Positions 35,997 to 47,707 of a stretch of DNA of 64,000 bases are shown here, piece by piece. This DNA is from Poecilobothrus nobilitatus. Lineage: Eukaryota > Arthropoda > Insecta > Diptera > Dolichopodidae. Every line of letters starts with the position of its first letter. Position 1 is the first letter of the stretch. Location: positions 211,893,120 through 211,957,119 of the forward strand of contig OX352772.1 of NCBI GenBank assembly GCA_947095535.1, given 5' to 3'. The notes beneath the pieces are model-generated. The model was not told the DNA's origin. It did not search any database and saw nothing but the letters and a program-made list of their open reading frames with translations. The position numbers and the translations under genes were made by a program.

Positions 35997-36414
35997 CATG
36001 GAAACCAAATTCCCAATCAAATCCTAATTCCAATTTTCATAATAGTATACCAAATTTTCAAAAAAATTACAATAAGCAAAATTTTCAGTCGAATAAATTC
36101 AATTTGCAATCCAATAAAGCCAATTTCCAATCTAAATTCAATAAATCCAGTTACAACAAACCCATTTATCAACAAAACTTTACATCCGGTTCTCAACAAA
36201 TAGATAATTTAACCAGACGATATGCTGGTCGCACCTACAATAAAAATAATAATTATCAAAACTTAGGAAACTTTAATAGACGCTCCTCGTCGTATTATCC
36301 GCAAAGACAACACGATTCACAAAAAATTAATCGCACTAATTCAAGCAAAGATGATGAATTAGAACAAAATCAAGATAAAGGAAAAGGATAAAATTTCCTG
36401 TATTCAGTGCTTAT

Positions 36415-37622
36415 CATTAAACTGCAACCTTAATCTTTTTTCTAGATTAAAACATTCCTCGCTCCCTTATATTGAACAATTAGTGGGAAATGGGGAAATA
36501 ATTAAATTTCTAAAAGATACTGGTTCAAATAAAAATTACATTCATCCTAAAACTGATAAAACATCCATTACTCAATGAAAATAATTTTCAAGCTAAGGTA
36601 CAAAAAGGAAATTTTCGGCTAATTCACACAATCGACTTGGGTATTTTACGATCTTCATTAGATGAAATTATTGCTGTCCTAAATGATATCAAAACACATG
36701 GACTTTACCCATACTTGGAATATGAAGCCCATCAAATACCTGATTTACGAGATGAGTTTAATATTCCCCGAAAACCAAGAGCCATAAATGCGATCTGTAC
36801 TGCCTGGAAATGGATACCAGGTACTCCAGATCAAGATGACTATATTATGATAAAGAAAAAAGTGAATAATATGTTAAATAATAATAACAAACAGGTAATT
36901 AATAAATAAACAAAACTTATAATGACAGGATAAATAACATTACTGAAATAACTAACAAAATTTTAGAAAATTTAAAAAACAAAATTATAATGGTAATCAT
37001 TCTGTTCTTCAAATTCAATATAAATTTAAATTGATTAAAGAAGAAATAGTTAATTCAAAATATGCCATTTATTGGGCAAAATTAGGTGTAATAAATCCTA
37101 TATTATTGTCAAAATCAGAAATAGAAATTTTAGTCGAAATATTAGATAAAGAAAATTTTCCATATGAAAATGTTGAAGAAGCATCAGATTTTTCTAATGT
37201 AAAGGTTATAAGTAATGGTACCTGTTTGTTCTATCTCATTGAAGTTCCTTTAACTTCAAATGAAATATTTGTAAAATTATTAATTAAAGCAATAAAAATT
37301 GAAAACGTAGTAGTAAAAATTGATTATGAACAAATTTTATTAAATAAAGAAGAAATATTAAGTATAAAATCAAAAAATTGTTAAGTAATTAATTCTATAA
37401 CAATATGTAACGAAAATGAAATAATGGACATACCTAACTTTATCTGCATTACGAACATCATAAAAGGCAAAAATTCAGCATGTAATACGACAAACAACAA
37501 TCATATCCCATTAGTGGAACTAGTAGCAGAGGGCATATTATTGCTGAATCAATTCACAGTGATAGTTGTCGATGATAGTTACAAATAACGTTTGATTTAA
37601 ACTATAGAAAACATCGATATGC
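36415..37622 (+). pseudogene. Protease-env fusion, unit 3
   Basis: DTGS at 36516-36527. As unit 2, with few substitutions. Confidence 0.72.
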
Positions 37623-37625
37623 TTA

Positions 37626-38793
37626 TTTGGCTGGGACGTGAAGTTGTTTCCGTAATTTTATGTTTCGGTTTTATGGGTTTTCTGTCATATTTTTCTATAT
37701 TCCAGATTTCACAGTTGTTTATAAACTGCGGAATGCTGTCGTATATTTAGGGTTATAATATTTTATTGCATTAATTACATTAATTAATTATCTTTAGACA
37801 CCTCTACAATTCCTCTATGGTTGTTTCTGAGATGTTCTTCTTCTATCACTTCGCCGAGTTACTCTTCGTTTATAGGGTCTAGTAAATTTTGCAACACTGA
37901 ATGATTTTTGTTTGAGAAAAGTGGTTATGGTGAACCTGTTGAATTCTTTTGAGAAATTTTTGGTCTTCTACATATACTACATTTCACAACTTAGGGTCAA
38001 AATGGTTTTGGAGTAGAGTTATTGTAGTTTCTCTATCTAAATATTTGGTACGGATTATTATTCTAGATTTATTGAAAATTGTTAAGTTTTTTATTGTAAA
38101 GGACCCTGAATTAGGTTTTTGAATGATTTTTTGTTTTTTAAACATTAAAGATTTAAAGATTTACTTATATTAAATTTAGTTTCGTTAGTTTCTTCACTTA
38201 AATTGATTTCGATATGTGATAATGCGTCGCATTTCAATTCTGAGTTTCTTTTTATATTTTATCTCATAGTCAAACTCTGATAGTTTAAGACGCCATCTCA
38301 CGAGGTTTCAATTTGGCTTTTTTATTGAGAATGTGGTCTTTTTATTGGCCTGTGGTCGGTTTCTATAAGGAATTTACGACCGAATATATATGGACGAAAG
38401 TATTTTGTAGCTCATACCACACCTAACAGTTCTTTTTCAATGGTACTATAATGTAATTCGTGGTCGTTAAGCGTATTTTGTTGTTATTTCATTATAAAAT
38501 TCTATGCAACTTGTTCAGAATTTTTTACTACGTAACTCTCGAAGAGCTCTTCCAAACTGGTACGATCCCCGAAATTATTGATTAGTATTTCCTTAATTTC
38601 TAACCTGTAACGTTATTTATTTCGACTGCTTCTCTTGCCCTTCCTTTTAATTTGGATTTTATTGTATTGGAGAAGATACTCTGGCTTAAATGATCGTATC
38701 TTAATGATAACAGATGTATTTTGTCTATAAGATTTGTGAAGTTTTGTAGTTCCTTGAAATCTCCATAAAAGTCGGGTAATTTTCCTATATCAA
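37626..38793 (-). mobile_element. Antisense Ty3/gypsy fragment, unit 3
   Basis: As unit 2, including the stretch lost from unit 1. Confidence 0.72.
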
Positions 38794-38855
38794 TTAGTTA
38801 TCATCAATCATGAATCAAAATTTAAAAATGAAATTCATTTAATTATATTTCATAA

Positions 38856-38895
38856 TTCATCCAGCCATGAATTATAAATGTATATAAATAAATAA
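38856..38895 (+). mobile_element. SINE family C, internally deleted remnant, unit 3
   Basis: Same internal deletion as unit 2, so the deletion happened before units 2 and 3 separated. Confidence 0.75.
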
Positions 38896-38906
38896 ATATT
38901 TCATAA

Positions 38907-39249
38907 CTCAACAGTAACAGTAAACCAAAAAACTTATTCTTCAAAGGAAATTCCAACAGACAAAGTATTACCAGCTATTCTTCAACCTGAATTCATTAAA
39001 AAGGAACTACAAGAACATCTATCACTATAACTACTCCGCCATATTCATATCAATAACACTAAAGAAATTAATTTATTAAAAGAAAAAACATTTACTGATC
39101 AAGTTTTTAGTGTCATTGAAATAGGACCAACAATGCTAATTACCTTATTATTAATAACAACAATTATCATACTAACTTTAAAGAAAAAAAATAATAAAGT
39201 AATCATCAATAACAAACATGGCGAAACACCGCATCCGAAGAATCGATAA
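38907..39249 (+). pseudogene. env: env C-terminus with transmembrane segment, unit 3
   Basis: Counterpart of 21816-22158; no private change of note. Confidence 0.7.
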
Positions 39250-39494
39250 AAGAATTTCAAGATCACACTGACATATCAATAGTCAAAGAAAGCAAAATAC
39301 AACATGAAAATGCTAAACAATCGTCATCTGCAATTCCGTTGACACCAAAATTAAGCAAACTAAACAGCCAATCGCTGCCAAAAAAAATTCATATAAAACA
39401 TCATTTTTTTTAAAAATGCAGTCAAATGAGGACTTTTGATTTTTAAGCGGAGAAGAGTTATGATAGTCCATTACATTAACCAATAAATAAAAAT

Positions 39495-40131
39495 ATGTTA
39501 CTCCTAACAATAATACAGCTTCTTGTTCTACAATTATTCCAAGTACAATGCCAAACAATTGAAATGCAGAATTTAAATGACAACAATGGTTATACAACTA
39601 TTAAATTGGGAGTCGTCAGAATAAAAAGAAATTACAAAAAATTCTACGCACCATCAATATTACAGAATATGTAAATACAAAAGACATAATTTACAACAAT
39701 ATTATATCGATAAACCCTACAACTCCAATGTACAATATACTCGTACATAACTATCATTCTCTAAAACAGAAAATATATAATATAAGACCGCACCGAAGAC
39801 AAAAACGTTACCTTATTAATGTCTTATTGCATAATATTTAAATAATTTCAACGAAAACTACAAAAACAAACTTATAGAAGACAACCTAGACATAAAAGAT
39901 AAATTTATACATAGAAGACTTAAACAGATACATCCAAAAAATCTACCAAATAAACTATGATATATAATTATTAAAAAACTATATAGAAAAGATTGAAGAT
40001 ATAGTACTCACAAGTAAACTAGGTATACTAATAAGAAATATACTATCGGAACAGGAAATGGATCTTATTCCTGATTTCGAAGGATTTAAAAATTGCGGTG
40101 GGCTTTTATTTAGACCACCTCATTATTATAT
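39495..40131 (+). pseudogene. env: Displaced env N-terminal fragments, unit 3
   Basis: Counterpart of 22404-23040 with scattered substitutions. Confidence 0.68.
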
Positions 40132-40608
40132 TACTGTAAAACTAAATTATAAACTTATATAATTTACTCAATTTTGCGATCGGGTAAACAACACAAATAT
40201 AAAATACTGCTTACCTTAATTTTATATAAAAATTTAATCAGCTGTCATGAATTAGTACAGTAATATTTCTTTTTGAATTTAAAGCATTATAGTATTTAAC
40301 CTGATGAGTTAAAGTACATAACATTATAGAAGTAATACAAATTTTAATATATTATTGTAAAATACCTTTTGAATTAAATAATTTAATAAAATTATTAACA
40401 TTGGTTATGTGCCTAGACGAGACCATAAAACTATAATATTAAAATCAATTATAAAATCATTAGTATAAGATAAATATTTAAAACGGGAAAATATATAATT
40501 CGTAAGTCGATATAAATTTTTACTAAAAAGTAAAATACGTGGGTTGAGTTTCGTGTATCGCTGTATTATAAATTTTTAAATCTTGAATTATCGTATTAAT
40601 CAAGTGCT

Positions 40609-42466
40609 ATGGCATCGGGGTTATATGCTATCGAGAAGCTGAACAGTGTGAACTATGTCACATGGTGTATACAAATGAAGAGTATCCTGGTATATCGCGA
40701 GAATTAGTCACATGTTCAGGCCGAAAAAAGGTTCCAAGAGATGTTGAAGATGATGCTACAAAATTAGAAAAATGGAAAAGTGTTGATCAAAAGGCGTTGG
40801 CCAAAATTACATTAAGTATAAATTCAACAGAACTTATTCATATAAAAAATTGTAAATCGTCGAATCAGGCGTGGGAAAAATTACGAGCTGCTTTTCAACC
40901 AAGTGATCCAGCTAGTATGGTAGCTATATTCAGGTAATTGTTACATTTTAATATAAATGTTGAAAATAAAATGTCAGATCAATTAAACAAATTCTATGAA
41001 ATTTTAGACAAATTAAGTTTAATTGATATCAAGGCGGACGAAGATCTTCTTACCTTTTGAGTATAAGAGTATGAAAGTTTCGAGATAGCTGTCGAAAGTA
41101 GAGATAAATTAGATGCATTAAAGATTAAATTGATTGAAAAAGATCAGAGGCGAAGTGAAAAAATTGAATGTGATAAGAAAGGTGATCGTGTTTTCGTGGC
41201 AAATACAAGAGGAGCTCCAAAGAAATATAATAATAATAAAAAATTCTTTAAATGTTTTAAATGTGAAAAGCAAGGACATTAAGCTGTAAATTGTTAGAAA
41301 AAGGAAGATCAACATAAAGAAAAAATTGCATGTGTTTTAAGTATTACAGACAATTTGGCTGGTTCAGAAAAAAGAAATAAATTATGCAGAGACAAAACAT
41401 TGTTTAATAATTTTTATGATGAAGAACATAGGGTTGAATTGGCATCTGGTGAATTAATAACTGCAACAGGAGAATAACTGTAACTGTAAAGGAGAAATTA
41501 AATTAAAATCAAAATTTGCTGACATATGTTACAACAATAGGTAGTGATTAAAGTTAATAAAATAATTAAAAATAGAAATCATGTTAATTTTAAAGATAAT
41601 AGTGCTATTGTTAAGGATAAATATTATGATAAAATTTTCAAAGCTAATTGTGTCAATGGTTTATATATAGCGAAGTTTAATACAAATTAATGGGATATTA
41701 ATTAATATTAACTTAATGGGAATTATAACATCAAAAATTGATTTCGAACATTGGCATAAAAGGTTAGGCCATGTCAATTATGACACATTTAAAAAATTGG
41801 GTAAGGATCAAGAAGTAATTAGAGGTTTACAAGTAAGTAATATGCAGAAAAATTTTAATTGCAAAACATGTGCTTTGGGTAAAATGAAATCTAATCCATT
41901 TGATAAATATAATAAAATATATACCAAACAAGTTTTAGAAATTATACATACCGACATATGAGGCCCTATGAGAAAAATACCAGCTGGAGATGCACAGACC
42001 TTTATTACGTTTACTGATGATATTTCTAGAAAAATTGATGTGTATTTTTTAAAGGCAAAAATGAGGCGATGAAAGCATTTAAAGATTATAAAATTATCTC
42101 GGAGAACGAGACAGGTGTAAAAATTAAAATTCTTAGAAGCAATAATGGTACAGAATATGTTAATAATGAATTTAATGAATACTTAAGAAGAAATGGAATA
42201 AAACATCAAGTGACTGTCAGTTATACATCCCAACAAAATGAAGTGTCAGAAAGGTGTAATCGAACTTTAATAGAAAAGGCTAGATGTGTAATGATACAAT
42301 CAGGGGACCCGAATATTTATGGTCAGAAGCCATAAACACAGCCGCTATTTCAAATAATCGAATTTCTAAGAAAATTTTAGGTGACAAAATTTGATGTGCT
42401 ACACAGATGCTGATTGGGGTTCAGATGCAACTGATAGAAAATCATAGAGTGGATATATTTTATGTG
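40609..42466 (+). mobile_element. Ty1/copia retrotransposon, degenerate, RT deleted
   Basis: The order gag, integrase, RNase H on the plus strand is that of Ty1/copia. Gag begins at 40609 and carries on past the array breakpoint (40815) with the LIHIKNCKSSNQAWEKL motif. A CCHC knuckle lies at 41253-41294 (CFKCEKQGH, a stop, AVNC). The integrase with its HHCC finger and core is at 41716-42391. The sequence then jumps straight to the RNase H TDADWGSDATDRKS (about 42400-42441) and SGYIL, so all of RT is deleted. It ends inside the next tandem array. No LTRs recognised. Confidence 0.85.
41716..42391 (+). pseudogene. Copia integrase
   Basis: The GAG-pre-integrase zinc finger reads WHKRLGHVNYDTF..CKTCALGK (about 41749-41882). 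The core follows with HTD (first Asp, 41950-41958), TFTDDISRK and the second Asp region as ILRSNNGTEYVN, where the usual RSDNG has Asn in place of the catalytic Asp. QQNEVSERCNRTLIEKAR completes it. A stop follows HTDI and frameshifts lie near 42055 and 42310. The enzyme would insert cDNA; this copy is inactive. Confidence 0.83.
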
Positions 42467-42621
42467 TACATGTGGCACTTGGCCGTGGGAATTTTGTGCC
42501 AGAAAGAGATAGTAATAGTTATGCAAATGAGTTCACAACAAAGGCGTTTGAACTTTTAAGGAATGTTGTTTGTAGAAATATTTATGCAAATTAGATGTCG
42601 TGATTGGCGCTTGCATAATTA

Positions 42622-43045
42622 GTTTCCGGAAAAGTTTTTGTTAATAGTATAGAAGGTTAACTAGATAATGTATAACAAGTAAGTGCAATGATGTGTTTTA
42701 TGTTTTATATTTTTCCGGAAATGCTTTTGTAAAAAATATAGAAGGTTAACTAGATAATGTATAACAACTAAGTGCAATGATGTGTTTTATGTTTTATATT
42801 GATCTAAAAACAGGTGTTGTACTATAATAACATAGACTATGTAAATAATATGCAAGAATTTATTTTGTTTTTTAAAAAAAAAACTTTTATGGTGTGTTTA
42901 TAAATAATAGACAAGGTAAACAAGATAAATGTAGAACAAGTAAGCGCAATAACCTTGTTGTGATAGTATTTTTTTCTTGTTAGTAATTTTGAAGATTAAC
43001 TGGTTAATGTAGAACAAGTAAGTGTAATGATGTTGTTGTTATAGT
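42622..43045. repeat. Sub-repeats in the 2.26-kb unit
   Basis: An 89-bp direct repeat (anchor TTCCGGAA at about 42624 and 42713; GGTTAACTAGATAATGTATAACAA) is followed by two more diverged relatives of its core (GAACAAGTAAGCGCAAT near 42932 and GAACAAGTAAGTGTAAT near 43013). The set recurs in units 2 and 3. Non-coding. Confidence 0.65.
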
Positions 43046-43179
43046 ATATTAAATTTATTTTTTAATAAAAAGATTTCACGGCCCACCGGTTATTGTAACA
43101 TAATATTACCGCAAAAATGCAGTTGTTATTTATAAGATAAACAAAATGTAGATATTGACTTTGTTATTGTATCTTAGTT

Positions 43180-44715
43180 TTAAAGTAATTTAAAGTAAAA
43201 AATGTATACATCATTTTTACAGTAATCTTCTATTTCATGTTGCATATTAAATTCAATTTGCTTGTTTTGCTCATGCCAATCCAAAAATTCTTTACGTTCT
43301 ACTTCTTTCATTGAATCTGGACTATAATAATGTAGTGCAGGTAAAAGTCCAATGTATTTAGCATTTTCTCTAGAATAAATGTGGAAAGTGACATGTTTTA
43401 ATGTTAACCGGTAATTCAAAAGCTTTTGGCAGTTGAGCCAGAGCCATTGGCAAATAATTTAAAGAATCTAAAAACTTGATGTTATTTATTTTCATTCAAA
43501 TAATTTTTGTTCCTCTCATAATTAATTTTGATTCTAAATTACTTTTATTCAATAATTCATTTAAAATGAATTGATAGTTAAAGCTTTGTCCGTTATGAAC
43601 CAAAACCATAACTTTCTTGAATTTGTTTGCCAACTTTAAAATATAATCAACAAAACTTGAAATTACATTTGTTTTTAAAATTATTGTCCTATAACCACAT
43701 TGTAAGCAAAAGTACAACTGGGACTCATCTATACAACAATGGCATCTTGTTGATATAACACACAGGTTTGGTTCAAGTAATTTAACATCGTAACTTTGCT
43801 TTTGGTACAGTGTTGTTTCCTGCATTGTTTCTAAATCAAAAAATCCAAAAAAAAAATTCTCGACATTAGACGTTCTTGCATCAACATTAATGAAACAAAA
43901 ATGATTTCTTTTTGCAAGTTTGTAACAATGTTTGCAAAAAACAGAATCGCATGTGTGTAAAGAACCAGTTGAATATAATTTAAAGCATTTTAAGCATTTA
44001 TGAACTTGTGAACAAATAGTATTAGAGTGGTAAAGCATTTTCTCTCCTAAAAGAGCGCTTAAATTTGTTACACGATACATCTACAGGTATTTTGTCACAC
44101 AGGAAAGATTGTTGACAATAACGATATTTACCACCACATTTATGAAAACTTTTATTGCTGTAACTCACATTGCATTTTTCACAATAATAACTTGAGCAGA
44201 AAACTGATGTAAGTGAAGTAATCACGTTAAAATGGTTATTGTAATAATACAAATTAATTCTCTTGCCATTGTTTTGTCCATTAAAGATAATACTTTTATT
44301 GTCGCCATAACTGTACACTACAATATTGTACTCATCCCCGAAATTATCCTGTATTTTTTTTAATTCTGAAATTCCCGCACTCTTTATTATATCTGCTTGG
44401 GTTTTCTGCACTAGCTCATCCGCTAAGATCGCTTGCAATTTTTGATTGTTGTCTCTTACTTTTTGTAATTGACGTCTTTGTCGGCAAAAGCTTTGTCAAC
44501 AAATACAGACCGATACAGACATAGATTGTCCTTGTTTTTAATAATCACCACTCCTTTTCGTTTCAAGCTATCTCCTTCAAACGTAAAATATGTTTTACCT
44601 CGGTCGGTTCCTGTGGGCAGATTAACGATAGTAGTGGTAAGCTCAAATGAATCAGTATGCAACCCCTCGAAATTACTTTCAAATATTTTATAAATTAATT
44701 CCCATATATAAAGAC
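43180..44715 (-). pseudogene. Polinton DNA polymerase B, N-terminal and exonuclease part, array unit 1
   Basis: Read downward it has four blocks. The N-terminal block has KNKDNLCLYRSVF. Next comes a block with VVYSYGDNKSIIFNG and a zinc-binding region YCEKCNVSY..FHKCG (44022-44438). The 3'-5' exonuclease then has Exo I FFDLET, a PNLCVIS..CxxC region and Exo II VLVHNGQSFNYQF. Exo III is YCKNDVYIF (43180-43230). This is the order of protein-primed polymerases of Polintons/Mavericks. In Exo II the usual catalytic Asp is Asn (codon at 43577-43579). Frameshifts lie near 44050 and 43410, and a stop follows the N-terminal block. The palm (polymerase) domain is absent. Confidence 0.85.
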
Positions 44716-45443
44716 AGTGGATATATTTTATGTGTACATGTGGCACTTGGCCGTGGGAATTTTGTGCCAGAAAGAGATAGTAATAGTTATGCAAATGAGT
44801 TCACAACAAAGGCGTTTGAACTTTTAAGGAATGTTGTTTGTAGAAATATTTATGCAAATTAGATGTCGTGATTGGCGCTTGCATAATTAGTTTCCGGAAA
44901 AGTTTTTGTTAATAGTATAGAAGGTTAACTAGATAATGTATAACAAGTAAGTGCAATGATGTGTTTTATGTTTTATATTTTTCCGGAAACGCTTTTGTAA
45001 AAAATATAGAAGGTTAACTAGATAATGTATAACAACTAAGTGCAATGATGTGTTTTATGTTTTATATTGATCTAAAAACAGGTGTTGTACTATAATAACA
45101 TAGACTATGTAAATAATATACAAGAATTTATTTTGTTTTTTAAAAAAAAAACTTTTATGGTGTGTTTATAAATAATAGACAAGGTAAACAAGATAAATGT
45201 AGAACAAGTAAGCGCAATAACCTTGTTGTGATAGTATTTTTTTCTTGTTAGTAATTTTGAAGATTAACTGGTTAATGTAGAACAAGTAAGTGTAATGATG
45301 TTGTTGTTATAGTATATTAAATTTATTTTTTAATAAAAAGATTTCACGGCCCACCGGTTATTGTAACATAATATTACCGCAAAAATGCAGTTGTTATAAG
45401 ATAAACAAAATGTAGATATTGACTTTGTTATTGTATCTTAGTT

Positions 45444-46979
45444 TTAAAGTAATTTAAAGTAAAAAATGTATACATCATTTTTACAGTAATCTTCTATTTC
45501 ATGTTGCATATTAAATTCAATTTGCTTGTTTTGCTCATGCCAATCCAAAAATTCTTTACGTTCTACTTCTTTCATTGAATCTGGACTATAATAATGTAGT
45601 GCAGGTAAAAGTCCAATGTATTTAGCATTTTCTCTAGAATAAATGTGGAAAGTGACCTGTTTTAATGTTAACCGGTAATTCAAAAGCTTTTGGCAGTTGA
45701 GCCAGAGCCATTGGCAAATAATTTAAAGAATCTAAAAACTTGATGTTATTTATTTTCATTCAAATAATTTTTGTTCCTCTCATAATTAATTTTGATTCTA
45801 AATTACTTTTATTCAATAATTCATTTAATATGAATTGATGGTTGAAGCTTTGTCCGTTATGAACCAAAACTATAACTTTCTTGAATTTGTTTGCCAACTT
45901 TAAAATATAATCAACAAAACTTGAAATTACATTTGTTTTTAAAATTGTTCTCCTATAACCACATTGTAAGCAAAAGTACAACTGGGACTCATCTATACAA
46001 CAATGGCATCTTGCTGATATAACACACAGGTTTGGTTCAAGTAATTTAACATCGTAACTTTGCTTTTGGTACAGTGTTGTTTCCTGCATTGTTTCTAAAT
46101 CAAAAAATCCAAAAAAAAAATTCTCGACATTAGACGTTCTTGCATCAACATTAATGAAACAAAAATGATTTCTTTTTGCAAGTTTGTAACAATGTTTGCA
46201 AAAAACAGAATCGCATGTGTGTAAAGAACCAGTTGAATATAATTTAAAGCATTTTAAGCATTTATGAACTTGTGAACAAATAGTATTAGAGTGGTAAAGC
46301 ATTTTCTCTCCTAAAAGAGCGCTTAAATTTGTTACACGATATATCTACAGGTATTTTGTTACACAGGGAAGATTGTTGACAATAACGATATTTACCACCA
46401 CATTTATGAAAACTTTTATTGCTGTAACTCACATTGCATTTTTCACAATAATAACTTGAGCAGAAAACTGATGTAAGTGAAGTAATCACGTTAAAATGGT
46501 TATTGTAATAATACAAATTAATTCTCTTGCCATTGTTTTGTCCATTAAAGATAATACTTTTATTGTCGCCATAACTGTACACTACAATATAGTACTCATC
46601 CCCGAAATTATCCTGTATTTTTTTTAATTCTGAAATTCCCGCACTCTTTATTATATCTGCTTGGGTTTTCTGCACTAGCTCATCCGCTAAGATCGCTTGC
46701 AATTTTTGATTGTTGTCTCTTACTTTTTATAATTGACGTCTTTGTCGGCAAAAGCTTTGTCAACAAATACAGACCGATACAGACATAGATTGTCCTTGTT
46801 TTTAATAATCACCACTCCTTTTCGTTTCAAGCTATCTCCTTCAAACGTAAAATATGTTTTACCTCGGTCGGTTCCTGTGGGCAGATTAACGATAGTAGTG
46901 GTAAGCTCAAATGAATCAGTATGCAACCCCTCGGAATTACTTTCAAATATTTTATAAATTAATTCCCATATATAAAGAC
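45444..46979 (-). pseudogene. Polinton DNA polymerase B fragment, array unit 2
   Basis: As unit 1, with private substitutions (EYYIVV for EYNIVV, ISARC for ISTRC, SFNHQF for SFNYQF). It has the same Asp-to-Asn change in Exo II and the same frameshifts, so the damage predates the duplication. Confidence 0.85.
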
Positions 46980-47707
46980 AGTGGATATATTTTATGTGTA
47001 CATGTGGCACTTGGCCGTGGGAATTTTGTGCCAGAAAGAGATAGTAATAGTTATGCAAATGAGTTCACAACAAAGGCGTTTGAACTTTTAAGGAATGTTG
47101 TTTGTAGAAATATTTATGCAAATTAGATGTCGTGATTGGCGCTTGCATAATTAGTTTCCGGAAAAGTTTTTGTTAATAGTATAGAAGGTTAACTAGATAA
47201 TGTATAACAAGTAAGTGCAATGATGTGTTTTATGTTTTATATTTTTCCGGAAACGCTTTTGTAAAAAATATAGAAGGTTAACTAGATAATGTATAACAAC
47301 TAAGTGCAATGATGTGTTTTATGTTTTATATTGATCTAAAAACAGGTGTTGTACTATAATAACATAGACTATGTAAATAATATGCAAGAATTTATTTTGT
47401 TTTTTAAAAAAAAAACTTTTATGGTGTGTTTATAAATAATAGACAAGGTAAACAAGATAAATGTAGAACAAGTAAGCGCAATAACCTTGTTGTGATAGTA
47501 TTTTTTTCTTGTTAGTAATTTTGAAGATTAACTGGTTAATGTAGAACAAGTAAGTGTAATGATGTTGTTGTTATAGTATATTAAATTTATTTTTTAATAA
47601 AAAGATTTCACGGCCCACCGGTTATTGTAACATAATATTACCGCAAAAATGCAGTTGTTATAAGATAAACAAAATGTAGATATTGACTTTGTTATTGTAT
47701 CTTAGTT

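Larger units (their letters stand above)
33332..36391 (+). pseudogene. gag: Errantivirus-type gag, unit 3, split by two transposons
   Basis: Shares the 33-bp duplication with unit 2. A private change near 33988 (ATAAAAAAGAAG for AAGCAAG) shifts the frame and ends the capsid-like frame at 34008. The gag tail is 35997-36391, with I for K in the NFHNS segment. Confidence 0.83.
15035..40815 (+). repeat. Tandem array of three 8.5-8.7-kb composite transposon units
   Basis: Units run 15035-23719, 23720-32255 and 32256-40815 (8685, 8536 and 8560 bp), all in direct orientation. Each starts ATTAA..AATTAAGATTGTAGAG and ends GGCCAAAATTACATTAA. ATTAA occurs at the left breakpoint (15035-15039), at both internal junctions and at the right breakpoint (40811-40815), giving 5 bp of microhomology. 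Units 2 and 3 share derived changes absent from unit 1: a 33-bp duplication in gag, the SINE deletion and a 2-bp difference in the mariner. They are therefore the most recent pair. Confidence 0.93.

Noticed and set aside
42622..43045. CRISPR-like array
   Set aside because: Repeat spacing is irregular, repeats are diverged and the context is eukaryotic; these are ordinary sub-repeats.
44469..44862. Plus-strand frames of 71-74 codons in the 2.26-kb units
   Set aside because: They lie opposite the conserved polymerase coding sequence or across the unit junction, and have no recognisable domain.
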